DNA from: Bemisia tabaci
Taxonomy: Eukaryota; Arthropoda; Insecta; Hemiptera; Aleyrodidae
Assembly: GCF_918797505.1 (NCBI RefSeq)
Contig: NC_092795.1
Coordinates: 60,920,916-60,984,915 of the forward strand
Reading direction: 5' to 3'
DNA: 64,000 nt
This document shows positions 21,201-36,200 of the stretch, in pieces. A program made the position numbers and the translations under genes. Below the pieces are notes generated by a model. It made no database searches. It had not been told where the DNA came from and saw nothing but the letters and a program-made list of their open reading frames with translations. How positions within the stretch are numbered: the first letter of the stretch is position 1; each line of letters opens with the position of its first letter.

Positions 21201-24200
21201 AATATATATTTTAGCGTGGATTTTTGCAGTCTACAGCCAAAAATTTGAAATACTTACTGTGATTTTTGCTAGATTTACAACTACGGTAACTTGATGGAAG
21301 ATTGTCAGTAAGAATTTGACGAAGAAGAGCTCGGACATCCCCAACACTTTCAGCGAGAAGCACCGACTCCAGAACACGTTTTTTCTGAGATACTGCAATC
21401 AAAAAGTAATGAACATTATTTAAAGTAAAAGCATGAACAATAACAAGCTTTATTCATTGGTTACATACAGGATGAATCCTGGATTGTTTCGAAATACTAA
21501 ATACATACTACATTGCTTGGACCCCAGATTTGAGAAAAATTCAACTTTTTTGTGAATAAAGCTATAATTAATTCATTCAAATACTGAAGAAGAATGACAA
21601 CAAGTCCCAAATTTTCTCAGTTGAATTAAAAGAAATGTAAATTCTAGTTAATTTTTTCATAGTAGATAAAAAAAACCTGTGTTTTTATTTAATACGAAAA
21701 TATTATCTTTTTTTCCTACAAAACTTTGCATAAAGTTAAGCCCTACACTTTTCAGAAAAGGGGGAAAGAAAAGAAAAATTGAACAATTGTAAGGGTTCCT
21801 CGAAGTTCTTGGTTTATAAAACGACTTACATTTATATGATACAACTTAATAATAAAAACATTCAATTAGCTGCCTCAAAAGTACCTTGATTAGGGTAGAT
21901 TTCAGTGGTGTAAATCCTGAGTAAGCGGAGACAGGCACAACAGATGTATACAAGATACTTGAGTTCAAGTGTTGCAAGGATATGATTTACAGACCCAATG
22001 TTGTGTTGGATGGCATCTACAAGGCTAGTTTTATACGAGGCCCAACTCCATTCCAGGAGCGACAGCAGCGATTCAAAACATTCCTGGATAATTAACACAG
22101 ATGTTAGATATAATGATCAGGGAAAAAATATTTAGCAGTATGCAATACAAGCATGATTTTAGTTTCTATATTGTTTTGAAATGTTTCATTTTGTGCATTC
22201 TTTTTCAATTTTAAAAGTATATTTTCAAGCAAGCAGTTTTGAATTCTCGGCAGTAGCACGTAATATTTTGGTCTTATTTATGAAGAGAGATTCTTAATCA
22301 CTTGAATTTCAGTTGATTAGTGCAAAAATTTTGACTGATGCTGCGGGAAGGGAAAATCAATACCTTTGAAGCAGTTCTGGAGAATTCCCGACTGAGAATG
22401 TAAACCTCTTTTGCTGAATCCACATGACGTGTTGGGGCTTGACTTTCTGGCGTTACCAAGTGATAAAGCAATTGAGGAATTTGTCCAGCATTCACATCAG
22501 TTCCATTATTAGACTTTTTTGATGTTTTGAAGTAAAATACAACCCTGAAACATGTCAAATACATTTAAGACCACAGTGATTTGCAAAATAAAAAGAAAAA
22601 TGAACGAGTTAAGAAAAATCAATTTGAAAGGTTTCATTTTGAAATTCAAAAATACATAAAACACACCCTCTGAGCATAGCATTTTAATTAACCCGCCATT
22701 GATTTTCTGGCAATGCTTTTTACCATTGATTAAAAGATTTTTCTGAAGCTTATACAGTTTTCTACACATAGTTCACACAATCTGGTGTTTCCACGTTACG
22801 GGAAAAATCTATGCTACAATCACCATTTCATCAAGGGATCACAGCTCATAAGAAAACCTTTCTTTGAGAGGAAAAAGATTTAAGCATTGATTTGAGCATG
22901 AGAGGGGGCTGGATGAACTCATTGTTTATCTTCTCTATCAAAATAAAAAAATAAATCAGCTCTTTCCTGCAGAAGTTCTGCATAACACTACAAAGAACAT
23001 ACATTTTTTACGACTTAGGAACAACAATAACACCTTAAATATATCTCAAATTAATTTAAATCTTGGATCAACGTTGTTTCCAGTTGAATTTTATCAAGTT
23101 TGAAAACACAGTTGAAATAAGGGACTATAAAAAAAAATAAGAAAATTATGAAAACATACTGATCATCAGCTGAGACAATTGCTTGACCTCCAGAGCCACA
23201 GTCACTTGAAGGACCACTCACTCTTGCCCATGCAACATACCATCGATTTGCCTGCAAAACAGGAGAAACATGATTAATATTAATATTTAATGTATAAAGA
23301 CAGGACTGAGCAGCGTTGCAGGTTCACGATTCATCACAAATTAGGCTTATTCGTTCTTGGATGCAGAATCGTTTATGTGCAGATAATGAACGTCTTTGCT
23401 ACCAAAGGCAATTTAATGGGATTGGCTAGTCTGTAAACTTATGAATTATTTAACAGAATTTTTAACAAGCAGAAAAACTCAAAAAGTTTGAGATCACAGA
23501 TTGAATTTTTACCTGTAATGGCACAGATTCCTCGAAAAAAAGAGGAAACTTTTGACGAGGGCCGCATTCGTACGCAATTTCTTCTGTTTCTGCTAGTAAT
23601 TCTCCGTCGCCTTCCTGATCACCTCCCTCCATGCCAATATCAAATAACTGGAGTAAAAGCAAAATTAAACCAATCAGCACATTATACATACAATTTGCCA
23701 CACAGTTCAAATACGATAGTTACATTTTCATACAATTTCTGAAGTTGGTCATCATATAATAACGTGGCGTTGGTATTGGAATATAACATGATTTTTTAAA
23801 GTGCGTTAAAAATAAAAATATAATTTTGCATTCAAGATATATTGAAAATACGATTTGACTTGTTGACTTTTTTCACCCTGATATGAATCGTTTCAATTTT
23901 TTTCGCTTGTCCTCTTCCTAGAGCGACAAAAAATTTCAACGCCGTTTACACTCACCTACAATTAATCAATACACACTTTGATTTTACATAATATAAATTA
24001 TGTATTTTTCCAGACTCGTTCTCTCATTGGAGCAACAGAAAATTTCAAAGCTAAAGAATCACTAACAGATAATCAATACTTACTTTGATTTTGCCTGTGT
24101 ATTCTCCTCGACCACCAAACAAACCAAAACCACCCAACAAAATGTCGGAGTCAACCATGAAGCGAATTGCTTCGGTTGAATGCCCAGAATAACCCCATCC

Positions 24201-27200
24201 TCCTCCATGACCTGAAATTTAGAATTGTTACATATTCTAGAGTTCCTAGATCTTTGCTAAACCAAAACGAGAAGAGCTTCATTAAATCATAAAGCACTGA
24301 AATAAAATTGTCATTCCTGTCTCAAGTTGCGCTCTTTCAGTTTAAGCGGTTACACTGTCCTTCTTTGATCATGTTTGATCAGTATATTATCAAAATAGAG
24401 AGCCATACTCTTGATATAAAATTGACTGACTTTTGAGGGGAAAAAGAGATTCAGAGCTTTGAATCAAAGAAGGATTTGAGAATTAGAAAAATAAGTTAAA
24501 AATCATTCAATTAAGTGACGCACTTAGGAATTTTTCTAATTGTTACTACGCTTAGTGAGAGATTTTTTACGGAAATTTTCAAAATTCTCAACTTCTCCAG
24601 TAAAACTTTTCTTTAGTACAGTATATTTTTTGGACGATCACTTAAAGGGGACGGCAACCTTAATAACAAGTTTGGCTGAATGGATGAAGAAAAGTGTGCA
24701 GTGAACGATGCCAAAATCCGTTTGCAAATATCTGCATTCGTTGAGCCGGTATCGCAAAAAACAGCTGAGCCCGTGACGTTATGAGCTCCGTCTCACACTT
24801 GGCAGTCTGCACACTACATTCCGTCTCCGGTGTCAAGTGGCAGACGCGTGTTCACGACAAGTTATTAGTTCGCCCCGATCTCGCTCATTCCTGGCCGACT
24901 CTTTTTTCTTTGCTTAGGTGTGACTATTAAGGCGACTTCGCGGCACCAGACAGCAAACGCGCCAGACTGTGAGTTGTGTGCGTGTGAACAGCAGTTGTAC
25001 TGGGAGCGCATGACGTCACCAGTCAGACTTATAATCTTTCATATCTCTGCCGATTTTGCGAATTTTTCATTTGGGGCAGAGCCATTTTGCTTCTTATATG
25101 TACTTTCCTGCTTCAATTTAATACTATCTCATTTTCGATTTCAGGTTGCCGTCTCCTTTAAATGCTAACCTCTGAGCATGTTTCATTGCCTGAAGCTGTA
25201 AAAAAGGTGCTCTGATAATATTTATATCCTGTTAATGTTGCCGTGCAATTATGACTGAATTTTCTTTAATATTGGGTTGTAGAACGTAAGAAAGAAGCCA
25301 TTCTAAAATTACCTTCGAATCGATTTACATAGCAATAGTCCTCGCGTGAATAATGTTTGCTAACAGGAAGCATTTTGTCATCACTGAGTTGCGGTTGATG
25401 CTGAAGATGCTGTGAACCAGTTAGGGTGTCGAGTGAGGCCAAAAGATGAAGTGCAATTTGGGCAGAGGAAACGGATGTACCCGGCACACACGGCAATGTC
25501 AGCTCACAGTTCAGCAGTGATGGCGAGTGATTGTTCTGAATGGGTGCTTCACTTGCGATTACATTGTAACAGGAGATCTGATTATTGCTCGCATTAAGTT
25601 GATAACTGCCAAAAAAAAAAAAAAAAAACTTCAGAGGATCAGCCAAATTTTAGAAATCACTTCATGAAATTTTAGAAGGATTGAGACAACATGGAGTTTA
25701 GTTTTCAAAAGGGGCGAAATTGATTGATTATCAAGTTTGTATTAAGTTTTTTGTAATTAATGATAATTCTGAAAATTTTTTGTGAAATTTCGGTTTACTT
25801 GAGACGGCAAGTTATATTAAAAAAATTATAATTTTCAGCAAGCAAGAAAATAAATGTTCAAAACCGCATTTGAAATTTTTTTGAACTAATTGTGTTCTTT
25901 GAAAGAATTAGCGGGGTATTTTCTTATAAATTATATCAGTTACAAGGTATTCAGGATGTAAGTCAAAGAACTGACCTCCATAAGACGTTATACAAAGGAT
26001 CCAAGCAAACTGTGCATCGGCTAAAATCTACTTGATTGTCACCACTAAACCATATACAGTTACCATCTCGCTTACTGATGACGAGACATTTAAATTGCTT
26101 TGATTGGCTACACTGTGTCGGCAGCAACACTGGAAAAAAGAAGAAGGAAACAAATTATTGGATTCAAGACAAAGAGAATTATGCAATTTAGGAGTCCGGA
26201 TTAAGACTTTAAAAGATGTATACAGTCATCTGCTTTTCCTGGGCGCCATGGGCCAAATGCGCCTAAAAATAAAAATTTGGGAGTTACGGCCATCATCGCA
26301 TCTAAAAAAGCTGACGCACTCAGCAGATTTGTTTTCTAACTTGCGATTGGCAAAGTAGCTGTAGCTTAGGATGCATATGCATACAAAAAGTTAATTTTGC
26401 CTCTATAAATTGTAGATAGCTCCTGGAAATTGGGGCTCCTAGCCAAGGTAGCCCCTTAAACTTCAGGAGAAAGGCAGAGTACTGGCTGTATGCAAATCAC
26501 ATATCACAAGATCACGTGAGCAACTATAAAATCGAAAATCAAAGAGGGTATGAACATCATTGATAGACTCAGGATATCAGAAAACAGAATAATGGAAAAA
26601 AGTTCACTTAAATTTTGACAATTCTTCTTGATAGAAATATTGAAATTCCTTCAGAAATGACAGCAGAATTCCTAAATCCAAAATAAATTAACTTACTTAT
26701 GCATGATTTGTTGGCAACAAGTGCAGAGTGTTTCAGACTGATGGAATTGATGAGGCTTTCATCAATTCGGACATAAGTCTGATCGGCAGATGCACCAACC
26801 CAGGTGGCTCGTCGTCCGTAGCGGGCACCTGTTTGTGGCACCAATCCTGGTACGCTATACCAGTGGTTCCGACTACTCTCCTTTGATGGTGCCCCACGCC
26901 CTAATTGATTTTTCTGAAAAAAAAGAAAAACAATGAAAATGGAGAAGTGTTGCAAATTTAAAGAGAGGCTTCCTGGAAATTCTTTGATCAAATAAAAAAG
27001 TTTCGCAGAAAAATGAAAGCTCAAATGAAAATTAGAAAAAGAATTAATTATCCAGATGTTCTTTATACCTTCCGAATTCTCACAAACATTACGCAAAATC
27101 ACTTTATGTTACAGATGATATTCACTGGAACGACTTCATGAGCATTTTCTTTATGGACAAACATCAACTAAAGCAAATTAAAGAATTTTGGGCAAAATCA

Positions 27201-30200
27201 GATTAGTACATATGATGGCTATGGTGCGAAACCATGTACCTTTATCCATCCATTTATTTCAAATTTTCTGATCCTGTACTATTTTTTTTCGGAAAAACAA
27301 GGCAACTTTAAGGCTTGAAATTTTGCTAACAGAGAGGATAAATCAAGGAAGTTTTCGAGAAGTTATGTTGACTATTTTTCTGAAGAGAAAATACAGTATG
27401 ACAGGAAGGCTGAAACCTGCAACGTTGCAAAAGGAGATACGTGGTTTCACATTTTGGCCATCGACATGACAAAGAACCCCGTACAGAGCATGGGCTCAGC
27501 GGCTCTCTATGAAAGTCGATAAAACTTTAATAGATTGATATAAAGTTCATAATTAAGGGAAAGCCAAAAAATTAGCTCACTTTTGCGAGTAGAAGCCGAG
27601 ATATTCGCGATTGAACCCAGACTATTTTCTGTGCGGCGGAGGTAAATTCTCCATGTCGCCTTACCTTGCTTGAACACTTCAGTCAGGAAACCCCCTCTCC
27701 CCACCAGGTAACTACGATGTCGCGTTGTTTACACTCACTCCTTTCCTTAGGACGCTCCGTTCGGGCTGTGCGATATGAGGTTCCCTGCTTCTCGCACCTC
27801 TCCCTTGCCGGCCGGTTTAATCTGAAATGTAGTTGCTGAGACAGAAGTGACAGATGCAAGGAGAGGGAGATAGTATGGCATTCGCACCGGCTGAGCGCAT
27901 AAGCAAGCACCTATCTACGCGTGAGTGACGTGAGGTCTGATCGAGAACGCCGAACAACAAGAGGAAAAGGGACTCGGAATTCCTCCGTCACGCTGCGGCA
28001 TTATAGAAAATAGTCCGGATTCAATTGCGAATATCTCGGCTTCTACTCGCAAAAAAGAGCTAATTTTTTGGCTTTCCCTTAATTATGAACTTTATAACAA
28101 TCTATTAAAGTTTCATCGACTTTCATAGAGAGCCGCTGAGCCCATGCTCTGTGCAAGGTTCTTTATCTTTAAAAATTTACATTGGCTGTTAGCACCTAAT
28201 TGTGATACATACTCCCTTTCATTTGATGAATTTCCTACTTATAGCTTGCTAGGATTTAGTGGTGTATAACATTTCTTTCATTTAGTAATCATGTTCTTGA
28301 ATTATTGAGTTGGGCTGTTAAAGTTTGTATGTATTAGATTTAGTTTGAGTCGGAGACAATAACTCTTATTCTTACCTGATGACTACCGAAAGAATATAAT
28401 TCTCCTTTGGCTGAGACAACAACCGTGTGGTTACTGCCTGCTGCTACATGGATTGCTTGTGTTGGGAATTTGACACAGACTGGGCCACCACGGACCTGTA
28501 CATCTCCCATCCCAAGCTGTCCATAATTATTGCTTCCAAATGTAAAAACCTCTCCATCTTGCGTCAAAACAACTGAAAAAGTCAATTCAACTCGTTAGTA
28601 CTTCCAAGAGCAAATCTGGTTCACAAAAAAGGTAAATACATACTATTGAACATTTTTATTAATACATAGGCTGTCCCAAAAGTAATGCAACGATTGCAGC
28701 TTTAAAAGCACAGAAATTATAACGACATGTAGATCTCAAAAAACTCTGGCCAATATAATTTCAATTCTGACAAGGTCTTCCTAAGTTCTTTTGGTCAAAA
28801 ATTCCCCAAAATTTGGTCTCCTAAAGGTGCCTTTCACGCCACAGCCGGCAAGATTCTCAGGAATTTTGATACTCACTTCTCTTACACCTCATTCGCCAGC
28901 GTTCTGTAAAGCTCTGCTGAGCCAAACTTTCAAAGACTTAGTTTTGGAGTTGACACTCCCATAAAATAATTCCCTAGGAAAATTCAGTAACTAAGCCAAT
29001 TTATGAAAATTTGTATCAGAGGCTGGGTTTTGGAAAGCCTCCTCCAAATCACAGTTCTTTTTTGAAGAATTTATGCCAAGAGAAGATCCCAATTATATCT
29101 AAACATACTTCACAAAATGCCACAGTATGCAGTTTTCATTTTTTCATCGAGTAAAAGTTAGTCATTTAACACACTGGTAACTATAATAGACTGCAAAATT
29201 CATTTGCATCAAAGAATGCAACACCTTAAGACTTGTAAGGTCTTGAACCTGACAAAACTGCGATTCCCTTACAGAGTAACTCAATACTAGATACAGATCT
29301 GTACTTGGAGGAAACTAAGATCTTCGAAATTATGAAAGATAGAATGGGAGTATTACTATCCGTTAGTGGAAAAAACATTACCAGTGTGATGAAGTCCACA
29401 TGCAATTTGAACGACTGGACTAGCAGATGGCAGAGTGACCCTAGCAGGAGGTAAAGACGTCACGCGAGTTGCATCTTTTTCAATGTCGCTTCCTCCGCCT
29501 CCACTCACTCCATCTTCTACTGTAAATACAAATTCAACATGCTATAATCACTATCACGATGGCAAATTAGTGAATAACTTCCTCCCAAGAATTCCAAAAT
29601 GTCTTGAGTTTGTGCAAGCTTAAAACTGCAGATCATGATGGCAAAAAAAGAATATGCCAAGGGAGAAAAAATAAAATTGAGGGTATAAGAATGGAAATTC
29701 AGATTATAAGAGCTTATCTTGTTAGGTAATTTAAGCACGATCATGGATTTAAAGGTAAAAGTAATTTTTGAAGACGAAATGGGATTCTGGATTACATCTC
29801 GGAAAATTTTGACATTAAATGCCCCAGTATATTAATTCAGTAAAAGAAGGGCTACATTCTGATTGGGAAAATCTGAATCTTTGGGAGACAAAAGACTTAT
29901 GTGAACAAAACAATTTTTAATGATTTTGCCTGCATGTATCATAAACTCTGCACAGTCATTATTTCTTGGGTGCAATGGAATCAAATATTAATTTAGATGT
30001 CCGGCCAGAAAAGAAATCATGACTAAAAATTCGGTACCTATTAGATTATTGCTTGAAGACGAGATTTGGGATTTGGACACGATGTGTTTGGTTATAGATG
30101 ACTGAGCTGAACCTGCTGCAGCACGTTGGTTCAATCTAGCTCTTGTATTTGCTGCATGCCGGACCATTCCAATTCGACCTCTCTGCCTTTGTTTTCGCTC

Positions 30201-33200
30201 ATCGAGTCTTCGTTGCAGATGATCTTGAAGTCTAGATCCATGACGCCCTAAAAAGAATTCATCCTCAAAAATTATAAAAGAAATAAAATTGTGTAAGGGA
30301 AAAAAAGTTCTCAGGATTAAGATGATGAAAATGATACACATTCTTATGGAATGTAGTTAAACATCAAATCATTAAAATGGGGACAGATGAACAGCTGAGA
30401 AGAAAATTCATGATGTTTTGGAGTAAAGTTTAAGTTATTTTAATTTCTGACTGTTTTGTACCTGTTTGCAAGGAGCATACTTACCACCGAATATTAGATC
30501 TAAGCGCATCATGCCTGCAACATCACCAGCTCCACTTGGACCCAAAATAGCTAGTTCAGAGTTATCCACATTCTCTCGTGCACAAATACGACAACAGCCG
30601 CATTCCTCACAGCCAGAATCACCCTCACCACAACCGCACTCCCTGTGAAATGGAAGAAAAATTATTATGAGCACAGAAAATTTCTGATTCAGATAGGTTG
30701 TAGGAGCGTATTTCTAAAACAGAGAAATTATACTCAGGAAAATTTTGAAGATTTGTATTTGTGAAACTCGCCACTTTCTCTCTACTTATTTGATGCTTAG
30801 TGCATTTTGGATCAGCAGCCCAGACCTCACTGCAAAAGTTCAAGACCTGAGCGAGGACAAAACCGCAATAAGCAACAAAAACTCAGAGAGAAAAAGACGA
30901 AAAAGAAAATAAATTTAAAAGAAGTTTCTAATTTTGCATTTAAAAAAGTATCGATTTAAAATGTTGTTAACAGAAAATTTGACGATCTGTTTCGATCATT
31001 TTGGAGACATAGTTCCTTCCTACACACTGGTTCAAATGATAGCTATTTTGATGACATTCCATGACAGATTGATGCTTCGAGTCTTCTTCTCTTCAAAGTA
31101 GTATTACTTCTAAGTGCAGAAAAATCATGTGTTGTAGGCCCAAGATTACGATACAATTGTCTGAGCAAAAGCGTGCAGCGGCGTGGCGTGAATTGCGGTA
31201 TATCAATTGTTATGCCATTTAAATCTATGGAATAGGATCGATAAATAGGGTGTTCGCAGCGAACACCTTAATAATCGATTCTTTACCATAGGTTTGAATG
31301 GCATAACAATTGATACATCGCAATTCACGCCACGCTACTGAAAGCGTGCCACTATTGATAACACTGAAATGGGAGAAACCACCGCATGAATTATCATGAC
31401 GGATGATGTCTGTCATGTTTCTTTTGAGAAACAATAAGTCTGATAAAATTAGAGTAAAAAACTTGGAATTAAGACAGATTTCATGATTTTTTGCGGATCC
31501 ACATGATTCAATCGTTAAAAAGCAATCCTCAGACACAGTTGACCAATCTATTTTTCTGCCTCGAAGTTACAACCCAAAAGAATCCGAGAAGAAATGAAGG
31601 AGGAGCAAGAGACATTAAAAAGAATACGCACTGGCCAGGATTACGATCAGGGCGCATACTGCTGAGACAACTGATGCTATATCCTGTGCACTCTCGACAA
31701 ATTGTGCACACCATGCACAGATCATGCTTCCACTTGTGTGTTCCTGGCTCACACATCATATCCTGACTTGAATCATCACCATCCTCCGCATCTTCTTCTA
31801 CAGCTGTTTCCATTGCCACTACATGAGGAGTTGCTGAATAGAAAGGGGAAACTTCAAATTAGAAAATATGAAAAATTTAGAGAAGTTAAATAAGACTTAA
31901 CATTTGTCAAACAGTATTGAACACTGGCAAATATAATACCTATTGAGTTAACCATATTTTTCAAACTTTCCAAGTTTCTTCTGAAATTTCCCAGAGCCTG
32001 CAAAAGACTTTAAAACCACTCAGACAACCAAATCTATAGACTTTGCCTGTAAGGGCTATAATATGTATTCTGAAATCCCCTCATATCTCAGGGTTTTTTC
32101 TCGTATTACCTGTATTTCTCTTGAATTTCCCTGCTGAATTAAATTCCCTGTGCCTATCAACTATTCTGGTTGCTACAAATCTGTTTAAAAGGAATGGAAA
32201 ACAAGCTGTAATTTTAGTACTTACGCTTTAAAAACAAGACATCTTACTCATTATTGAGTTTTTTTCTACAGAGGTATTGTTGGCTCTTGATCATATCACA
32301 TAAAAAAATAAAACATGAAAAATTCGACTTGGTTACTCTAAAATAAAAGTTTATTACAATACCTTCCATTCCCATTCCAAACATTACGGTCATGTTTCGG
32401 AGAGCCAAAATTTTGCTCTGGAGTACTTACATTTTACAAAGGGATGTTAATCAAGTGCTAAAACTTACAATCTTTGACTAGAGGAGTGAACTCTCTTCCG
32501 CACTGGCCCTTATTGTTAATTCCAAACGTGTAAATGTGACCTTTACTGGTCAAAGCGACAGCATGAGCTTTCCCTAGGGCAATTTGCGTTATCTGCGTAT
32601 CTTTCAACTCACTTACAAGGCCTGAAAATATAAAATAATTAAGTGACAAAATTATATAGATAAAAAAAAACATTTTTCGAGAGAACAAAAGAGCTTTTGG
32701 AATAGATTGAATAACGAGAGAAAAACGTGTTTTTCCCACAAAAAATATTAAATAAATCGCAGACTCACCAGTGGCAGGATCGCACGATGATGTATCTTTT
32801 CCGAACATGAAGAGCTCACCCTCCCGTGTGACCAATGCTGTTGTTCCATTGTTGCATGCAGCATTGACAACAAAATGTCCATCCATTTTGGCCATTTTCT
32901 TTGGTTTCACAGTTTTAGCTTGTCGCCGGACTTTGCCTAAAAGAATTGAGAGGAATGAAAGGATTCTCTCAGGGAAATGATCAAAAGAGAAGGATGGACT
33001 CAAATAATGAAGAGTCATTATCAGTCAACATTTAATAACACACTTATCATACCTTGTATCATAGTATTGATTTAAAAATGAATAGTAGTTGGTATCAAAT
33101 TGAAAACTCTTGAGGTAAGAGGATAGAATAGAGATATGAGAGAGGCAAAGCAATTTCCAGGTTATCATACCTGACCAATTAAAGGTAAAAAACTGTAATA

Positions 33201-36200
33201 ATACAGATTACTTTCATTGATATTTAAATACATAAAGTACAAAATGTAATAGTTAAAAAAAAGGACTGATGCATTTTGATGGCTGATCAGATGATAAACT
33301 TGTATCAGATTAATGAGCGCTCAACATTAAATAAATGATAAACTTATAAATAAGTCTGTGCAAAATGATGGCTCTTTAAGCAGAAAAACTTTGTCCCAAT
33401 ATACTTCAAGCTTTTACCTTCTTGCAAAGCACGGTTAGAAAATGAAAGTATGAAAAAAATAGGACATTTCAGTATGAAACGTATTTTGAGACAGCACGAA
33501 AAGATTTTATCTTTAACGTTCCAAAGAATTGAATGCTTAAAATCTACACTTAAGTGATTGATAATATGAAGAATCTCACTTTGATCTCCATCTTCACCCC
33601 TGCGAGCAGTTCCTGTAAAATAAGTGGAACCATCTTCTGTGACTAGAATGGCATGAGATCCTTCATGTCCGACCGCGATTTGAATGATCTTGCTTGCTTT
33701 CGGAATGATAAGTTCAGACCAACGCCCTGTGCGTGGCCAACTTTGTTTGATGCCCAGAACCGAGCCTTTGCCACTGTAAAAAACCTGGAAAAAAATCATA
33801 AATTATAAAATTAGCTTTTTTCATTAGTTCTTTCATGTGGTGATTACTTAGTAAATTCATTCTTCAAGACGAAGAGTGCTTTAAACTGATAATCTTCTGA
33901 ATTTTTCCTTTAACTCGTGTTTTTGGATATCTGGTAGGTCATCATCAATTTTCTTGCAAAAAAGACACTTGGTTAGTGACAAATGTTTAACTGATGAAAA
34001 TTTGAAATGAGACGTCTATGAACTAGTTGATATTTTTTTTGATGATGTTCAGTAAGACGAGATAGACTGCAAAAATAATTTTTTGTATGGTTTCTAGGCA
34101 ACTGTTGCATACGGATGGTGAAGCAGCTAACATGCACGTCTTGTAACTGTGTTTCAAAATCTTCCCTCTTATTTTATTTGATCAAAGTAGAGCAAACCAA
34201 CATTATTGCTTAAAAATTTAAAGGACAGAATATTCTTCATACAAAGAATAGAAGAGTATTCTTCTATTTAGAAAGTGAACTGTGACAAGAAATATGCTAT
34301 GTCACAAAACAAATCATGTGTTTTTGCAGTTCCACTTTCGGTATATAACTGAGGAAGAGGTTCTTTCATCTAAGTGACATATAATTTTACATGAGATAAA
34401 TACGAAAGTATACCTACTTCGGGATGATAAAAGTAAAAAACAACAAGATCGGAAAAGACAAAAATCTAACCTTGCCATTTGTTGTTCTGGCAAGTGAGAA
34501 TTCTTTGCCCGAAACAACAGCTGCAATCTCATCATCAAACCCTGTATGCAAAGGATGTATGTTGGTCTCCTCATCAAAAGTTGCGGATCCAAAGACTTCA
34601 ACCGTTTTCCGAGCTAATTTCAGCGGCAGATCAGTAGACAGCGTGCTTGGAGAGTTAGGGTTCATGTAACGCACCACAAATCCATCCTGATAAAAATTTG
34701 TTTTGTTATTAATAAATTTGAATGTAATTAAATAACTTCTAAAAATACGTTTAACATTGACTGCACTTCATCAATCATGATAATTATTGTGACAAATTCT
34801 ACAACAAAACGCTTCTTTGTGCGAATAACAGCTTTTCAAAAACCTATTCTGCAGATTTTGCTGGCTCAAGGTTCTAAACAACTCAATAGTATTATTACTA
34901 GTCAAGAATGAGAGTTCACTCAATAATTTACAAGAATTTTTACGAAATTTTGATCCTGAATTTGATCCCAATAATTACAAATATTTTGGCATATTAATGC
35001 TGACAGAATGAAAATTAAGGGTGATGCTGTAATCAAGCTCAACTTCTACTGGAACTTGAGAGTTTTCCAGCACACTAAAGATCATGGCTTGTGACGGAGC
35101 AAAATCGAGAGAGAAATGCATTTCATTAGGATTGGTTGTGAAAATGGAATGAGCATAATACAATAATCGTTTAGTTAAATTATTCTTCTTATTACAGAAA
35201 ATCTAAGTGAAATGCAGTCTCAAAAAACCAAAAAATCAATTTTTTAGGAACGCATCACCTAGCAGTATTTTATGAACTGAAAATTAATGAAACTCACATC
35301 TTTAGCTACAGAAATAACAGCAAACTGGTTGCAATCAGTGAACATAACTCCAGATGAAATATCGCAAGGAGAGTAACTAGAAGACATGGAGATGACTTGA
35401 GTCACTGCCAAACTATTGCGGTCAATCACTTCCCACTCCATACTACTATTTTCGCCACGAAAGTACAGCGAATTCTGGAAAAGAAATGAGTAGAAATGAC
35501 TGATTTGGACATGAGAAATGAATATTTATATTGCAACAGTTCTGAACTTGTGTGGAAAATAGAACTCAAGAGGTCTGCAAGACAGATGATTTTAAAGGAG
35601 TTGTAAAAATCATGTATAAAAAACCGAATGTTAATGGATTTGTAGATTAGAAATTTTGAGAGCTTTTCCAGTGCGGTCTTTTGGTGGCCCTTGCACATGA
35701 TCATCATGATTTTTTGCTGGCAATCACAGATTTTTATGAAACATGATTTAACTTTTCCATCGTTTGTTTGCCTTTGTTTACTTGCAAATAAAACGGAACA
35801 GAGCACAAGGAGCGAAATGTAATGAAATGAACAAGAAAACAAACAGAACACGTGGAAATTTTACATTTTTGCATTGGCCATTCCCAGACTCTCATTTGAT
35901 GGAACAATTTCCTGAGTATTGTGACACTACTACACTTGATTTATTGAATCTGAATCAACAGTACTGGCTCAATACAATCATAAAAATATTAAAATGGAAA
36001 GAAAACTTGAGCTGGATACTTACCGAAATAAAGCCCAGCCAACTTTTTTCATTTTCATGGAATTTATCTTTGTACGCATAAACATGGCCTTTGATTGTGC
36101 CACTATAACCGGAACCAATTTTGAAGAGTCCTTGTGAACAGTGAACGTACAAAAATTGGCCATCACTTGCCATTGAATTGACAGACAGAGGAGTTGCTAT

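Larger units (their letters stand above)
25976..29519 (-). other. hiw: hiw exons 16-19: second RCC1-like repeats
   Basis: Exons are 29382-29519, 28376-28572, 26697-26913 and 25976-26129 (residues 854-1088). Motifs include VVQIACGLHHTVVL, VFTFGSNNYGQLGMGD, VAAGSNHTVVVSAKGELYSF and ATWVGASADQTYVRIDESLI. For exon 19, three AG acceptors lie close together. Only TTTTTCCAG before 26129 keeps the frame (joining A to TG as Met) and it has the best pyrimidine tract. Confidence 0.94.

Noticed and set aside
26130..26150. CACTGGAAAAAAGAAG resembling a CACTG-type MITE end
   Set aside because: It is the reverse complement of the pyrimidine tract and AG acceptor of highwire exon 19.
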